In this document: piece after piece, positions 39,715-49,258 of the stretch
Layout: each line of letters starts with the position of its first letter
How positions within the stretch are numbered: the stretch's first letter is position 1
Virus record (IMG/VR): IMGVR_UViG_3300048592_000229
Coordinates: 1 to 64,000 of that record
Strand: one strand, 5' to 3'
Length of the DNA: 64,000 bases
DNA from: a virus
Program-made: the position numbers and the translations under genes
Notes under the pieces: model-generated
What the model was told of the DNA's origin: nothing
Seen by the model: the letters and a program-made list of their open reading frames with translations, nothing else
Databases searched by the model: none

Positions 39715-41091
39715 ATGGCCACGCCGTCTTTCGCCGAATGCTGGACACAGCTAACCAACCTGTACCGGGTGGCGGATACGCTGTATCTCGCCGCCAACAC
39801 CAACTCGGCGAACTACCTCGGCGCGATGAACACGCTGGAGCAGTCACTGGAGGGTGACTACCTGATTGACATTGTGCAGGGCGTCCGCACGGGCGCGCTG
39901 GCGATCAACTCGGCGTTCAACTCGCTGGCTGTCGCGCACAACGCGCTGATGCTCACGTTCGGAAAGCTGATCAACGAGCCGCGCCGGTCGGCGTCGGTCG
40001 TTCCGCAGTCGCTGTACAACTACTTCATCGACAACTCGCTGACGGCGTTGCAGATCAACTACACGCGCGGAGCCGTGTCGGCGAGTGGCAACGTCGGCAA
40101 CGGCACGGCCTACGCCCTGACGACCGACGCCGAGAACTACGCCATCGAGGAAGGAACGGGCTACACGTCGGCCAGCATCGTGACGAACCTGCGATGCATC
40201 GCCGACAAGACCAGCGGCGCGCGTGCCGGCGCGGAAGTGTTCCGCGTCCACACCAATGCCAGCCCGAACCCGGCGTACCCGTTCATCGACAAGGTGGGCC
40301 AGAACGGCGGCACATCGCGGGAACGGCAGTTCCGCTCGCTGTGCAAGGAGGACGCCACCACATTCCTGCGCAATCCGGGGTTCCAGGAGTACAACTCTGG
40401 TGACACGCACCCGTTCCCCGGCTGGCTATCGACCAGCGGCACAACGTACACTGGCATCTCGCAGGACACCACCAGCGCGGCCGGCTATCGCCCGTGGCGG
40501 CCGTCGCTCACGCTGTCCACGCGCGAATACTACCAGGCTGCGCTGGGGGCTACGTCCACGACCGGACTCAAGCAGTACATCGGCCTGAACGGCCGGCAGT
40601 TGCGCGACGACGTGCCGTACTTCATCGGCGTGCGCTGGTACGGCGATGCGAGCGCCAATGGCAACGTGGTGCTCAAGCTTGGCGACTACGACGCATCTCC
40701 GCTGTCGGTGTCGGTGTCGGCTGCCAACTCGTGGAACCTGACGCTGATCAACGCCAGTACGGCGCGCAATGCGTGGTTCCGCCGGTTCAACCAGGACGAT
40801 TTGTGTGTGGCTGTCGAGCGAGCGAGCCACAACGCGGGCACGGTCTACATCGACGCCGTGTTCTGCGAGGAATACGATTACTTCCTCGGCCGCTGGATCA
40901 AGATTGTCAGCGGTACCACCGACTGGTCGGCCGGCGCGACGGGCAGCCCGAACAAGCGCGGCGACCTGCTGACGTTCACCGACACCACGCCGTCGAGTAT
41001 CGGCACGTCGCAGTTCTGGTTCAAATTTTTTACTGGAAGCTACCTTCCCCATGCGGATGCCAACACGGCAACGCAGGCCGATTATGCATAG
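39715..41091 (+). CDS. tail-region protein with carbohydrate-binding-like beta domain, 458 aa
   Basis: The N-terminal 110 residues are helical (FAECWTQLTNLYRVADTLYLAA). The rest is beta-rich; residues 215-410 (FQEYNSGDTHPFPGWL ... GTVYIDAVFCEEYDYF) look like a galactose-binding or CBM-type jelly roll, whose last strand typically reads YIDAVF. It is followed by tail-tube-sized proteins. May be a virion adhesin or tail component. Confidence 0.55.
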   Translation: MATPSFAECWTQLTNLYRVADTLYLAANTNSANYLGAMNTLEQSLEGDYLIDIVQGVRTGALAINSAFNSLAVAHNALMLTFGKLINEPRRSASVVPQSLYNYFIDNSLTALQINYTRGAVSASGNVGNGTAYALTTDAENYAIEEGTGYTSASIVTNLRCIADKTSGARAGAEVFRVHTNASPNPAYPFIDKVGQNGGTSRERQFRSLCKEDATTFLRNPGFQEYNSGDTHPFPGWLSTSGTTYTGISQDTTSAAGYRPWRPSLTLSTREYYQAALGATSTTGLKQYIGLNGRQLRDDVPYFIGVRWYGDASANGNVVLKLGDYDASPLSVSVSAANSWNLTLINASTARNAWFRRFNQDDLCVAVERASHNAGTVYIDAVFCEEYDYFLGRWIKIVSGTTDWSAGATGSPNKRGDLLTFTDTTPSSIGTSQFWFKFFTGSYLPHADANTATQADYA

Positions 41092-41094
41092 CCC

Positions 41095-41577
41095 ATGACG
41101 CGCACCGCAGCAAACATCTACCGTTGGCGCGGCGAGTTGTCGCTGGGCGGAACCGGACTCGGCTACCTTGGCGGAGAGGCGCTGCTGACGTTCGACCCCG
41201 GATACGGCAGGCAGAACTACCCCGGACCGGAGGCCACGAACACCATCAAAGGCTCGATCTTCACCGGCTTCGGCGGAAAAGGCATGGTGGAATTGCTGGA
41301 GTGGTCGTCCACGACACTGGCCAAGGCGTTCCCCGGAATCGTCAGCGGTAGCACCGTGACGGCCAGCAATGCCACGGTCTACCCCGGCACGAATCTGGCC
41401 ACGAAGTCCGGTCTGTACTTTTCGCTGTCGTGGTCGTCAGACTCGGGCGATGCCGTCTTGGCCGCGACGAAGGTACTGGTTGATCCGAAGCAGTTCGCGT
41501 TTGGCCGCCGGTTTGACAACGTGTTGCCGGTCGATTTCGAGGTTGTAGACGGATCGTGGTCGCTGACCCTGAGTTGA
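41095..41577 (+). CDS. probable tail tube-like protein, 160 aa
   Basis: A compact beta protein (LGGEALLTFDPGYGRQ, FTGFGGKGMVELLEW, YFSLSWSSDSGD) of tail-tube size between virion proteins. No decisive motif; it could also be a small head-tail protein. It starts 3 bases after the upstream stop. Confidence 0.42.
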   Translation: MTRTAANIYRWRGELSLGGTGLGYLGGEALLTFDPGYGRQNYPGPEATNTIKGSIFTGFGGKGMVELLEWSSTTLAKAFPGIVSGSTVTASNATVYPGTNLATKSGLYFSLSWSSDSGDAVLAATKVLVDPKQFAFGRRFDNVLPVDFEVVDGSWSLTLS

Positions 41578-41578
41578 C

Positions 41579-42334
41579 ATGGCGAAAGACCCAACAACTC
41601 CGGGTGGCGGCGCACAGATGGCCGAGTTGACGCGCGCGATTGTGCGTCTTGAGCGCGTGATGCAGCGGCTGGCTGGTCCGGTAGAAAAGCAGGCACGCGA
41701 GCAGGCACAGACCAACCGTGACCGCAAGACCAGCCGTAGTTCATCCGGGGGCGGACGTGGAGGAGATGGTGGCGGTGGACTTGGCGGACTGTTCGTTGCG
41801 CAAGAGATAGCCAGTGCAATGACGGCTGGTATCAGTGCGTCGTTTGCGCCGCAGATTACGCAGGCCGAGCGGTCGGCTGCTACTACACAGGCTGTTGCTG
41901 GTGGCGCTGGCTCAATTGGCGGAGCAGCCATTGGCTCGCTGTTCGGGCCGGGCGGAACGCTTGTCGGCGCGTCACTCGGCGGCGCGCTGGGGCAAGCACT
42001 CGGAATGTCGGCCACGCACAAGCAGGAGACCATCGCTAAGGGGGCGACCGGACAATTCGCGGACCTTGAGACGCTGGCGGCGGCCGGCTACGGCGTCAGC
42101 CCGGAGATCATGCAAGGCCGCGCAAGGCTTGCTGTCCAGCAACAGAAGCGCCGGTACGATTTCCGAGAACAGGTTGCGCCGATGGTGGACAAGGAAATGA
42201 GCGCGCAGGGCGTCGAGGGTGTCGATGTTGCGGCTACGTTCAAGGCGCTTCTGTTCGACCTTGTTGACACGCTGAAAGCCGTTGTCGGCGACACGCAATC
42301 GCTTCGGAACCATTTGGAGGTGCCGCGCCGATGA
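41579..42334 (+). CDS. Gly-rich hydrophobic protein, possible mini tape measure or ejection protein
   Basis: 251 residues: a charged N-terminal helix (MAELTRAIVRLERVMQRLAG), a Gly/Ser linker, then a hydrophobic Gly-rich stretch (GSIGGAAIGSLFGPGGTLVG) that could enter a membrane, and a helical C-terminus. Tape-measure or ejection proteins contain such segments, but this one is far too short to set a long tail. It is the best candidate for that role here. Confidence 0.45.
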   Translation: MAKDPTTPGGGAQMAELTRAIVRLERVMQRLAGPVEKQAREQAQTNRDRKTSRSSSGGGRGGDGGGGLGGLFVAQEIASAMTAGISASFAPQITQAERSAATTQAVAGGAGSIGGAAIGSLFGPGGTLVGASLGGALGQALGMSATHKQETIAKGATGQFADLETLAAAGYGVSPEIMQGRARLAVQQQKRRYDFREQVAPMVDKEMSAQGVEGVDVAATFKALLFDLVDTLKAVVGDTQSLRNHLEVPRR

Positions 42335-42615
42335 TCGACCCCGGATACTTCTACATGTTGGCGTGGGTCGGCGGACCGGCTGCACACGAAGCGTTCTCGG
42401 CTATGGATGCCGACGAGCAGCGCATGGCGTTCAACGCGGCGAAGGTCGCGCACTACGAGCGCATGTGCGATATCGCGCACGCCCTGTCCAGTCCGGCACA
42501 CGCCATGATCGCGTTCACGCGCGCGGCGCAAGGCGACAAGGCGTCTGACGAACTGGCGCTGGAAGTGATGGCTCAGATTGCGGCCGGGCAGTCCGCGCAG
42601 GAGGCGACCGGATGA
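42331..42615 (+). CDS. hypothetical helical protein, 94 aa
   Basis: Helical protein with a MIDPGYFYMLAWVGG start and a tail SDELALEVMAQIAAGQ. Coupled by ATGA to both neighbours within the tail genes. No family. Confidence 0.58.
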   Translation: MIDPGYFYMLAWVGGPAAHEAFSAMDADEQRMAFNAAKVAHYERMCDIAHALSSPAHAMIAFTRAAQGDKASDELALEVMAQIAAGQSAQEATG

Positions 42616-44087
42616 CCACTTCCATGCAATACGGCAGCTACACGCTGCCAGAGATGGTTGGCCCGCCGGAAATCATGATTGACGGCCGCAAGGGAACGCT
42701 GTCAATCAGCCAGAACTTTGTCGTGCAGAGCGACGACAGCGACAGCGACTTCAACACGAAGATTCTGGCCGCAGAGGCCGCACTGAACACCTGGAATCAG
42801 GCGCTCACCATCACATGGGCCGACCAGTCCTACCGCACCTGGAGTCCGACGACAAACACCGCGTTCCTGACGCGCGGGTCCATGTCGCGTTTGCGGGACA
42901 GCCTGACGCAGCGCCGGTCCGCGCTGTGCCGATTCGACTTCGAGGCGATGCTGCCGGCCAGCGAGATTCGGGACGACGGCTCCACTATCAAAGGCTACTT
43001 CGAGACGAAGATCACGGTGTCGCAGGACGACGCCGGACGGCCGACGATCACGTTTGAGGGCGAGTACCGAGCAGAGCGCGATCTGGACGGCGGCGGTGTG
43101 CATGACGCGATCACGACCTACGCGGATGCGACCTACGGCGCAAAGGCACTGGCCGTGGCGTGGCTGACTACGAACGCCGCGACGTACACCGGGGTTACGG
43201 GTGACGCCACGCGGTACGAACTTATCGCCGAAAGCAAGCCGACCGAAGATCAGGCGAAGGTCATCACGTACACGCTGACCTACCGCTATCGCGTGATCCC
43301 GGAGAAGGCGGACGGAACGGCGACCAGCGACTACATCGTGACGCGATGCGTCGTGACACGCGGCCGGTCTGCTCGCTTCGGCATCCTGTTCGACGGTGGC
43401 AGCGCCGACCAATCGCGCACGGCTCCCGGTGGCGGCGTTGCCGGAGCGATGGGCACCATCCCGTTGGTGTTCCAGGTTGATTTCGAGGTGGCGTTGAATC
43501 TGCCCGGCGGGGTGGACTATGCCGACGCGGCGGCGCTGTACGATTCGACTATCCGGCCGTTCCTGTCCGCTCACCTTGACGCTGTGTGGGCACCGAGCGG
43601 AACGAAGATCGTGCAGACCGAGAGCCAGCCGGTGATGACCGACTCGAACCGCATGTCGGTGTCGTGGGTGGTGACGCTTCCGAATGAGCGGCAACTGCTG
43701 GCGTTCAACTACTCGCTGTCATCGCGCGAGGATAAGCGGAAGCAATACCGCAAGCGTGCGGACGGGCAAGAGGACACATTCGACCGCGCGACGGCCGGAC
43801 GCAGACTCTTTGTGACACAGGAAGCCAGCGGAACCATCGTCACAGGATCGACCGATGACGCATTCTTTCTGGCGCTGATACCGGAGTTGCCGCCGCCGCA
43901 TGACCTGTTGCAGCCAACCGTGATGAAGAATCCGTTTATCGGACGGACAGCCGAAGGTGTTGACGTGCAGATCGTGGATTTCGTTGTACGCCGGGAATAC
44001 ATGGTGGCCATCATCGCTGGCGGCGCAAACGGTGGTGGAGGCGGTGGACGGGCCGCAGAGGAAACGCTGTTCCGGGGGCTTGCCTGA
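42612..44087 (+). CDS. tail/baseplate protein, 491 aa
   Basis: A beta-rich protein with two similar halves: an N-terminal part (GTLSISQNFVVQSDDSDSDF, DFEAMLPASEIRD) and a later one (IPLVFQVDFEVALNLPGG) ending in a Gly-rich GGANGGGGGGRAA tail. Size and position between small tail proteins and a 731-residue protein suggest a distal tail or baseplate component. Confidence 0.5.
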   Translation: MTTSMQYGSYTLPEMVGPPEIMIDGRKGTLSISQNFVVQSDDSDSDFNTKILAAEAALNTWNQALTITWADQSYRTWSPTTNTAFLTRGSMSRLRDSLTQRRSALCRFDFEAMLPASEIRDDGSTIKGYFETKITVSQDDAGRPTITFEGEYRAERDLDGGGVHDAITTYADATYGAKALAVAWLTTNAATYTGVTGDATRYELIAESKPTEDQAKVITYTLTYRYRVIPEKADGTATSDYIVTRCVVTRGRSARFGILFDGGSADQSRTAPGGGVAGAMGTIPLVFQVDFEVALNLPGGVDYADAAALYDSTIRPFLSAHLDAVWAPSGTKIVQTESQPVMTDSNRMSVSWVVTLPNERQLLAFNYSLSSREDKRKQYRKRADGQEDTFDRATAGRRLFVTQEASGTIVTGSTDDAFFLALIPELPPPHDLLQPTVMKNPFIGRTAEGVDVQIVDFVVRREYMVAIIAGGANGGGGGGRAAEETLFRGLA

Positions 44088-46282
44088 TGGTTCATCGCAT
44101 CGACTTCGGGGGTGTCACGCTCAGCGCGGATTCGTCCACGTTGCGGTGGGCGCTGATGCCTGGAGTCGATCCGTACCAGTCACAGATTACCGTGTTTGCC
44201 GACCGGCTACCGGAAATGTGGCCGTCGTTGGCCGGCTCGCCGCAGACGCTGACCATCTACGCCAATCGCGACGCGCCGGATCAGGTCGGGTCGGACTCGC
44301 TGGTCATCCGCAATTTGTGGCTGATGCACTACGACTACGCCAGCGAGGGCGACTACGAAGTTGCGCGTATGACGGTGGCGGATTGCCGGTGGAAGTGGTG
44401 CCATATCGGCACGACCGGGCGACACAACCACATCATCCGGCTCAACGACGCTGATATCATCAACGACGGCATCACGCCGGCTGTGGCTGGTCAGGAGACG
44501 CGCCAGCAGCAACCAGCCGGTGAGGCCGAAGCGCGCCCGGATGTTCGCGACGGCCGAGTGGTCGGGTTCAAGCCGGCAGACGTGATTGGCGACTTTATCC
44601 AGTTGCCACGGCGTAACTGGCGCGATCTGACCATCAACCCGGACGGCACGCCACGCACCGCGTTGCAGATGGCAATGGGCTTGCTCAACGGCTACGACGT
44701 GAAGTTGCTGAACGGCGGCACGGTCCATGTTGACGGGATTCTCGATGAGTTGGACGGTCCGGCCGAAATCGAGAACGGGCTGACCGACAACAAGTATCCG
44801 CTGAACCGCATCAACTGGCTGGCGACAGATGTTCGCGAGGCTCTCGCCGTGTGCTTGGCGTTCGCGCGCGCGAGGCTGTACGCGGGCATCGACGGAAAGA
44901 TTGCACTGTTCCCGACCGAACTAAACACGCCTCCACAGTTGCCGTCGATCCCGTCGCAAGAGATCAGCGGGCGGCTGTTCCAGAAAGACTACCGCGTGTG
45001 GCGTCCGAAGGCGGTTCACACGCACTTCCGCATGGAGCGGACCATCGTTGCCTACAGCCGCAGCGAAGATGCCACGGCGACACAGCCGGTCGGTGGGTCC
45101 AGCCCGGTTCCGCAGCCAGACGACGACAACCGGCCTATCGAATTGGAACTGCTGGAGCCGGTCGTGAAGCTGCCGGCGAACTACACGATTGATCTTGGCG
45201 ACGGCAACGGTCCGCAGGAGTTTGCGCAGGGCACTTGGCTGCCAGAGGAAAAGGCCGCAATGGCCGTCATCGGGCGCGATATCAAGTGGATCAACGAAAG
45301 CTGGTTCGTCGGCATCGAGTCGCGCTACGCGCTCGAAAAGAGCATCGACCCGAATCTGATTCCGGAAGCGGAATTGATGTTCTGCCGCGCAATCCGGGAG
45401 TGTCACCGCTCATGCTACCGCGTCCATAGCGACTGGATCAGGCAGATCATCGACATGCGCGCGGAGTCGGTCGTGGTGCTGGACCCGATCACCGGCAAGC
45501 GCATGCCGTCTCGTGTGTGGGCCGATCACACGGCGCTTTACTCGCAGCGTCTTGGCAACCCGGCCAACGCGATGATTGATCATATTCTCTATCGCGACAA
45601 GCGGTATGCGAAGCAGGGCGGAACGGCAAAGCCGACCGATGATGCCGTCCCAAGTCCGTTCATCTGCCTTGTACTGGACGCCGAAGTCGGCATCGTGCAG
45701 ATCAAGCCGGTCACGGACATGTACGGCTACATCAACAAGATTCTGACCGGCTTCGTGAAGGACAAAGACAAGCTGGTTGCCGTCGCGACAGGCAATTCAG
45801 ACGTGGCGCTTGAAGCGCGGTTCACCGAAGAATTCGGCTGTGCGGCGGAACTGGTTGTGGAGTCGATGGAACCGAACACAGACGCCCAGCTTTACCGCGT
45901 GCGCGTGGAGGCTGGCGAGGTGAACGCGACACCCGGAATTGTCGTGGATCACAAGGACGTGATGGTCTACGACGAAACCGCGCGCTTCGACCGGGACGGC
46001 GATCTGGTTAACCGGCGTGCCGTGGAGACGCGCGCCGACGCCGAAGCGAAGATGGTGTACTATTCGTGGCAAGACCGGATCGTCGGCAAGCAGACGTTCA
46101 GCGGGCTGCACAACATCAAGCCGTTCGGCACAGTCAAGCAGATCGAGTGGACCATCGGCGCGGACGGGTTCCCGGACACGACGGTTGACGCGCCAGAGCC
46201 ACGTTCACCGCTGACCATCGAGCACTTGCTGCCGCCGGACCTGTTGCACCAGCGCCTCAAACTACTTCCGCCGCAATCCTAG
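44087..46282 (+). CDS. large tail/baseplate hub-like protein, 731 aa
   Basis: MVHRIDFGGVTLSADSST leads a mixed alpha/beta protein. Its N-terminal 350 residues hold segments such as ALQMAMGLLNGYDVKLLNGG and NWLATDVREALAVCLAFAR, reminiscent of hub proteins built from tail-tube-like domains. The C-terminal part is beta-rich and ends in a Leu-rich helix. No peptidoglycan hydrolase motif is seen. Confidence 0.5.
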   Translation: MVHRIDFGGVTLSADSSTLRWALMPGVDPYQSQITVFADRLPEMWPSLAGSPQTLTIYANRDAPDQVGSDSLVIRNLWLMHYDYASEGDYEVARMTVADCRWKWCHIGTTGRHNHIIRLNDADIINDGITPAVAGQETRQQQPAGEAEARPDVRDGRVVGFKPADVIGDFIQLPRRNWRDLTINPDGTPRTALQMAMGLLNGYDVKLLNGGTVHVDGILDELDGPAEIENGLTDNKYPLNRINWLATDVREALAVCLAFARARLYAGIDGKIALFPTELNTPPQLPSIPSQEISGRLFQKDYRVWRPKAVHTHFRMERTIVAYSRSEDATATQPVGGSSPVPQPDDDNRPIELELLEPVVKLPANYTIDLGDGNGPQEFAQGTWLPEEKAAMAVIGRDIKWINESWFVGIESRYALEKSIDPNLIPEAELMFCRAIRECHRSCYRVHSDWIRQIIDMRAESVVVLDPITGKRMPSRVWADHTALYSQRLGNPANAMIDHILYRDKRYAKQGGTAKPTDDAVPSPFICLVLDAEVGIVQIKPVTDMYGYINKILTGFVKDKDKLVAVATGNSDVALEARFTEEFGCAAELVVESMEPNTDAQLYRVRVEAGEVNATPGIVVDHKDVMVYDETARFDRDGDLVNRRAVETRADAEAKMVYYSWQDRIVGKQTFSGLHNIKPFGTVKQIEWTIGADGFPDTTVDAPEPRSPLTIEHLLPPDLLHQRLKLLPPQS

Positions 46283-46291
46283 GAGCCACAA

Positions 46292-48766
46292 ATGGGCGAC
46301 GGCGCAACAATCGGCGACTTCGTGAATCGCGGCTATCAGGTCGCGCGGGACCACCGCACGGACGCGCTGATAGACGACGTGAACCGTTCGCTGTCGGCGA
46401 AGGCGCGCGTGCTGGACGATGCGCCGGACCCGTTCGTGCGGCATCTCGGCGAGCCGGGCCACGAATTGGGCGAGGTCCACACGCTGAAAAGCGACCCGCG
46501 CGTTGAAGGCGAAGGGCTGGACAGCGAGATGCAGCGCGAGGTCGGCGCGTGGAATGCGCTCGTGGCCACGTTCAGCAATCGGTACAAGATGCGCCCGTTG
46601 TGGTCGGCGTTCGATCAGGATGGCTCACTCGGGCCGCTGGAAGACGCCAGCGAGGATGAGCCGCCGGGCGAGGGCATGGGGTTTGCCGAGTACCGAAACG
46701 CGAATCTGCGCAACGTGCCGGCGACCACCACGGGCATCCTGACGGCGACCACCAAAGGCACGCGACAGGAGACGGTGTTTGCTCCGTTCATGGAGATTGT
46801 CGCCGACCATGCTACGCCGGGAGACGGCGCGCACAAGTATTCGACTCCGGTCTACGAGGTGACAGCGGACGGCGAACTAGACCAGCAACGTGCCGGCGGG
46901 CTGCACTCTGCACTGTGGGTGGCGCAGTTGCCAGACGGCGGGTGCCTGGATCAGTCGCCGTACTTTGTGCCAGCCCTGAACCTTGCGCGTAGTGCGGACG
47001 GCAGCGGCTATGGGGCCTACGTGTGCCAGTCGGACACCGGGCCGCCGGCACCGCTGCCGGACACGACAACGACCGATGTTCCGGCGAAGCAGGACGACGC
47101 ACAGACGCTCGGCGCGTTCCTGTCGTGCCTTGCCAGCGGGCCGAACCACCCCGGCCACGTCAGCGACAAGCACCGCACCGGTGTCAACGAGGAAGGCGTG
47201 CCGTGGAACTGCGGGCACATCTCCACGTCGGCGCTGTTCTACATGGACCAGGAGCGGGACGCGCCGATTGCGTTCGAGCCGGTGTATCCGAACTGCCAGA
47301 AGATGCCGATCAAGGTCGAAGCGCACATCAGCTACGACGTGAAGGCGCGGCATTCGACGGTCTGCGGATCGCACACGGGACTCTGGCGCTTGTGGGCCGA
47401 GTCGCCAATTATCCCGCCGCCGAAACCGCCAGACGTTCCGCGCGAGCCGGAATGGGGCGAGGTCACAGGCGGCCGACCCGGCGACATTCTCGGCGGTGGC
47501 GGCGGTGGCGGAAACAGGGGTGGGCTGCCCGGCGATGGTGGCGGTCCGGGGGCAGGAGGCGGACCGGCCGGTGGCAACAACGGCGGCAACGGCAACGGGG
47601 ATGGAGATGACGGCGATCCGGGGATTGTCCCGCGCTTCGACGTGCCAAACTTCTTCGGCATTCCGATTGATCCGGCACCTGAAATCACGAGCGGCGGACA
47701 GATTCCGCGCGGCGGTACGGGGCTGTCGTCTGTGTTGGGCGGCGGAAAGTACGGGTCGTGGCAGTTCCGCGACAAGAACTACCAGGTGGACCCGGAGCAG
47801 ACGCCACACTACGACCCGGCCCGAACGCCGTGGCAACTTGCCGCGCCGGGATTCTACTTCATGGCTGGCCGGCGAGTCGGGCAAGAGCCATATGCCGGCG
47901 ATATCGGCGGCGAGACGGATGTGGTGGACGGCACGGACGTGCGATGGGTGACGCGCGCGCTGACCGGGCACCTTGAGGGCTTCGGTGCTGTCGTCGGCAA
48001 TCACCTGTTCAGCGAGACGTTCAAGCAGGGCGAATATTTCAACCGGAGCGGCACGACTGCCGGCGGCGCGGTATTCCTGCCGCCAGAGGTCAAACTTGAC
48101 GCGCGCGTGCCGTCGTCGGTCAGCGACACGGCGCTGGTCACGTACAACGGGCTGGTCGGAACCACGTCAAAGGGCAACGCGGCGAAGCTGGGCAGCGCTA
48201 CGCCGCAGCTTGACGACGGTTCTCTGGCGGATGGCTGGTACATGCAGGCCAGCGGCGGGACCGGGCTGGTCAACTGCCTGTTCAGCGGCGTGAACGCATC
48301 TGGCAACGCGCGCAACTTCCGACTGCTACCGGGCGCGATTGTGACAGGCGGCACGACGGGGAGCATGCTCGGACTCGGGAAGCACACGGACACGCAGGTT
48401 ACCGAGACTGGATCGGACGAACTGACCACGCAGACCGACACACAGGTGCAGTTCTACGCATTCGCGCCGGACGGCGGAAGTGGCTACACCTACACCATCG
48501 GGCTGATCAAGACCGACGCTGATTCGCAGACCGTTCCCGAAGGCGCGATGTTCAACATCAACCTGACGCTGGGCCAGGATGGCGGAGCGGACACAACGAC
48601 CGTGGTCATCAAAAACGGGTCGGCCGCGACCGGCGCAACACTGGCGACCATCACCAGCGCGACCAGTTCCGACGTGATGCGCGACGTGGTGGCGTACTTC
48701 GACGGCACCAACTGGCGCATCAAGAGCCTGCACACATCGTTTGTGGCTGGGTTGGCCGTCGCGTAG
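46292..48766 (+). CDS. tail fibre/tip protein, 824 aa
   Basis: Residues 1-360 are a globular part with many Cys and His (GVPWNCGHISTSALF). A Gly/Asn-rich collagen-like linker follows (residues 390-450). The C-terminal 370 residues carry a fibre-type motif GQIPRGGTGLSSV and end in a beta-sandwich (VQFYAFAPDGGSGYTYTIG, FDGTNWRIKSLH). Likely an adhesion structure. Confidence 0.6.
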   Translation: MGDGATIGDFVNRGYQVARDHRTDALIDDVNRSLSAKARVLDDAPDPFVRHLGEPGHELGEVHTLKSDPRVEGEGLDSEMQREVGAWNALVATFSNRYKMRPLWSAFDQDGSLGPLEDASEDEPPGEGMGFAEYRNANLRNVPATTTGILTATTKGTRQETVFAPFMEIVADHATPGDGAHKYSTPVYEVTADGELDQQRAGGLHSALWVAQLPDGGCLDQSPYFVPALNLARSADGSGYGAYVCQSDTGPPAPLPDTTTTDVPAKQDDAQTLGAFLSCLASGPNHPGHVSDKHRTGVNEEGVPWNCGHISTSALFYMDQERDAPIAFEPVYPNCQKMPIKVEAHISYDVKARHSTVCGSHTGLWRLWAESPIIPPPKPPDVPREPEWGEVTGGRPGDILGGGGGGGNRGGLPGDGGGPGAGGGPAGGNNGGNGNGDGDDGDPGIVPRFDVPNFFGIPIDPAPEITSGGQIPRGGTGLSSVLGGGKYGSWQFRDKNYQVDPEQTPHYDPARTPWQLAAPGFYFMAGRRVGQEPYAGDIGGETDVVDGTDVRWVTRALTGHLEGFGAVVGNHLFSETFKQGEYFNRSGTTAGGAVFLPPEVKLDARVPSSVSDTALVTYNGLVGTTSKGNAAKLGSATPQLDDGSLADGWYMQASGGTGLVNCLFSGVNASGNARNFRLLPGAIVTGGTTGSMLGLGKHTDTQVTETGSDELTTQTDTQVQFYAFAPDGGSGYTYTIGLIKTDADSQTVPEGAMFNINLTLGQDGGADTTTVVIKNGSAATGATLATITSATSSDVMRDVVAYFDGTNWRIKSLHTSFVAGLAVA

Positions 48767-48775
48767 CCGGAATAG

Positions 48776-48804
48776 TGGACAGACCATGCCGAACAGGTTG
48801 TAAA
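48776..48804 (+). promoter_or_regulatory. weak candidate promoter
   Basis: TGGACA (48776-48781), 17 bases, TGTAAA (48799-48804) in a 69-base gap before the 137-aa gene. The -10 is a poor match; listed because position and spacing are right. Confidence 0.35.
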
Positions 48805-48835
48805 GTACATTCAGACTGCCCATGGAGACCGACCG

Positions 48836-49249
48836 ATGATCAACCCGGAACTGTCGCGCGTCACGCTGAAGAAGTTCACTATTGCATCCGGTGCGACACA
48901 GCCGTCAGCGGCCATTGACACGGGTGCCGGAAAGGTGGTCGGCGTCCTGTGTGGGTCGAGCATCGGGGACGCCACTAGCATGACGTTTGACGTGTCGTTC
49001 GGCACGGTTGCCACGCGCGACACGCCGAAGCCGACAAAGCCCGGAGAAGCGGCCGACTACGCGGACGCGCTGCAATCGGACGGCAGCACGCAAGGGGTGA
49101 CCGTGACGCTCTCGGCCGGCGACTATTGCGGGTTCCTTGCGGCTGACGCGGCGGTTGCCGCCAACTGGCCGCAGTGGGTGCTGCCGACCACAAACGCGAG
49201 CGTTGGCGCGTCTGCTATCGACTTCTGGCTTGCTGTTCGTGTGTACTGA
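48836..49249 (+). CDS. small beta-sandwich virion-type protein, 137 aa
   Basis: Strand-rich protein (VTLKKFTIASGATQPSAAID, GVTVTLSAGDYCGFLAADAA, AIDFWLAVRVY) between two fibre genes. It could be a fibre accessory or decoration protein. CATGGAGACCGACCG precedes the ATG. Confidence 0.58.
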   Translation: MINPELSRVTLKKFTIASGATQPSAAIDTGAGKVVGVLCGSSIGDATSMTFDVSFGTVATRDTPKPTKPGEAADYADALQSDGSTQGVTVTLSAGDYCGFLAADAAVAANWPQWVLPTTNASVGASAIDFWLAVRVY

Positions 49250-49258
49250 GGGCCGATC

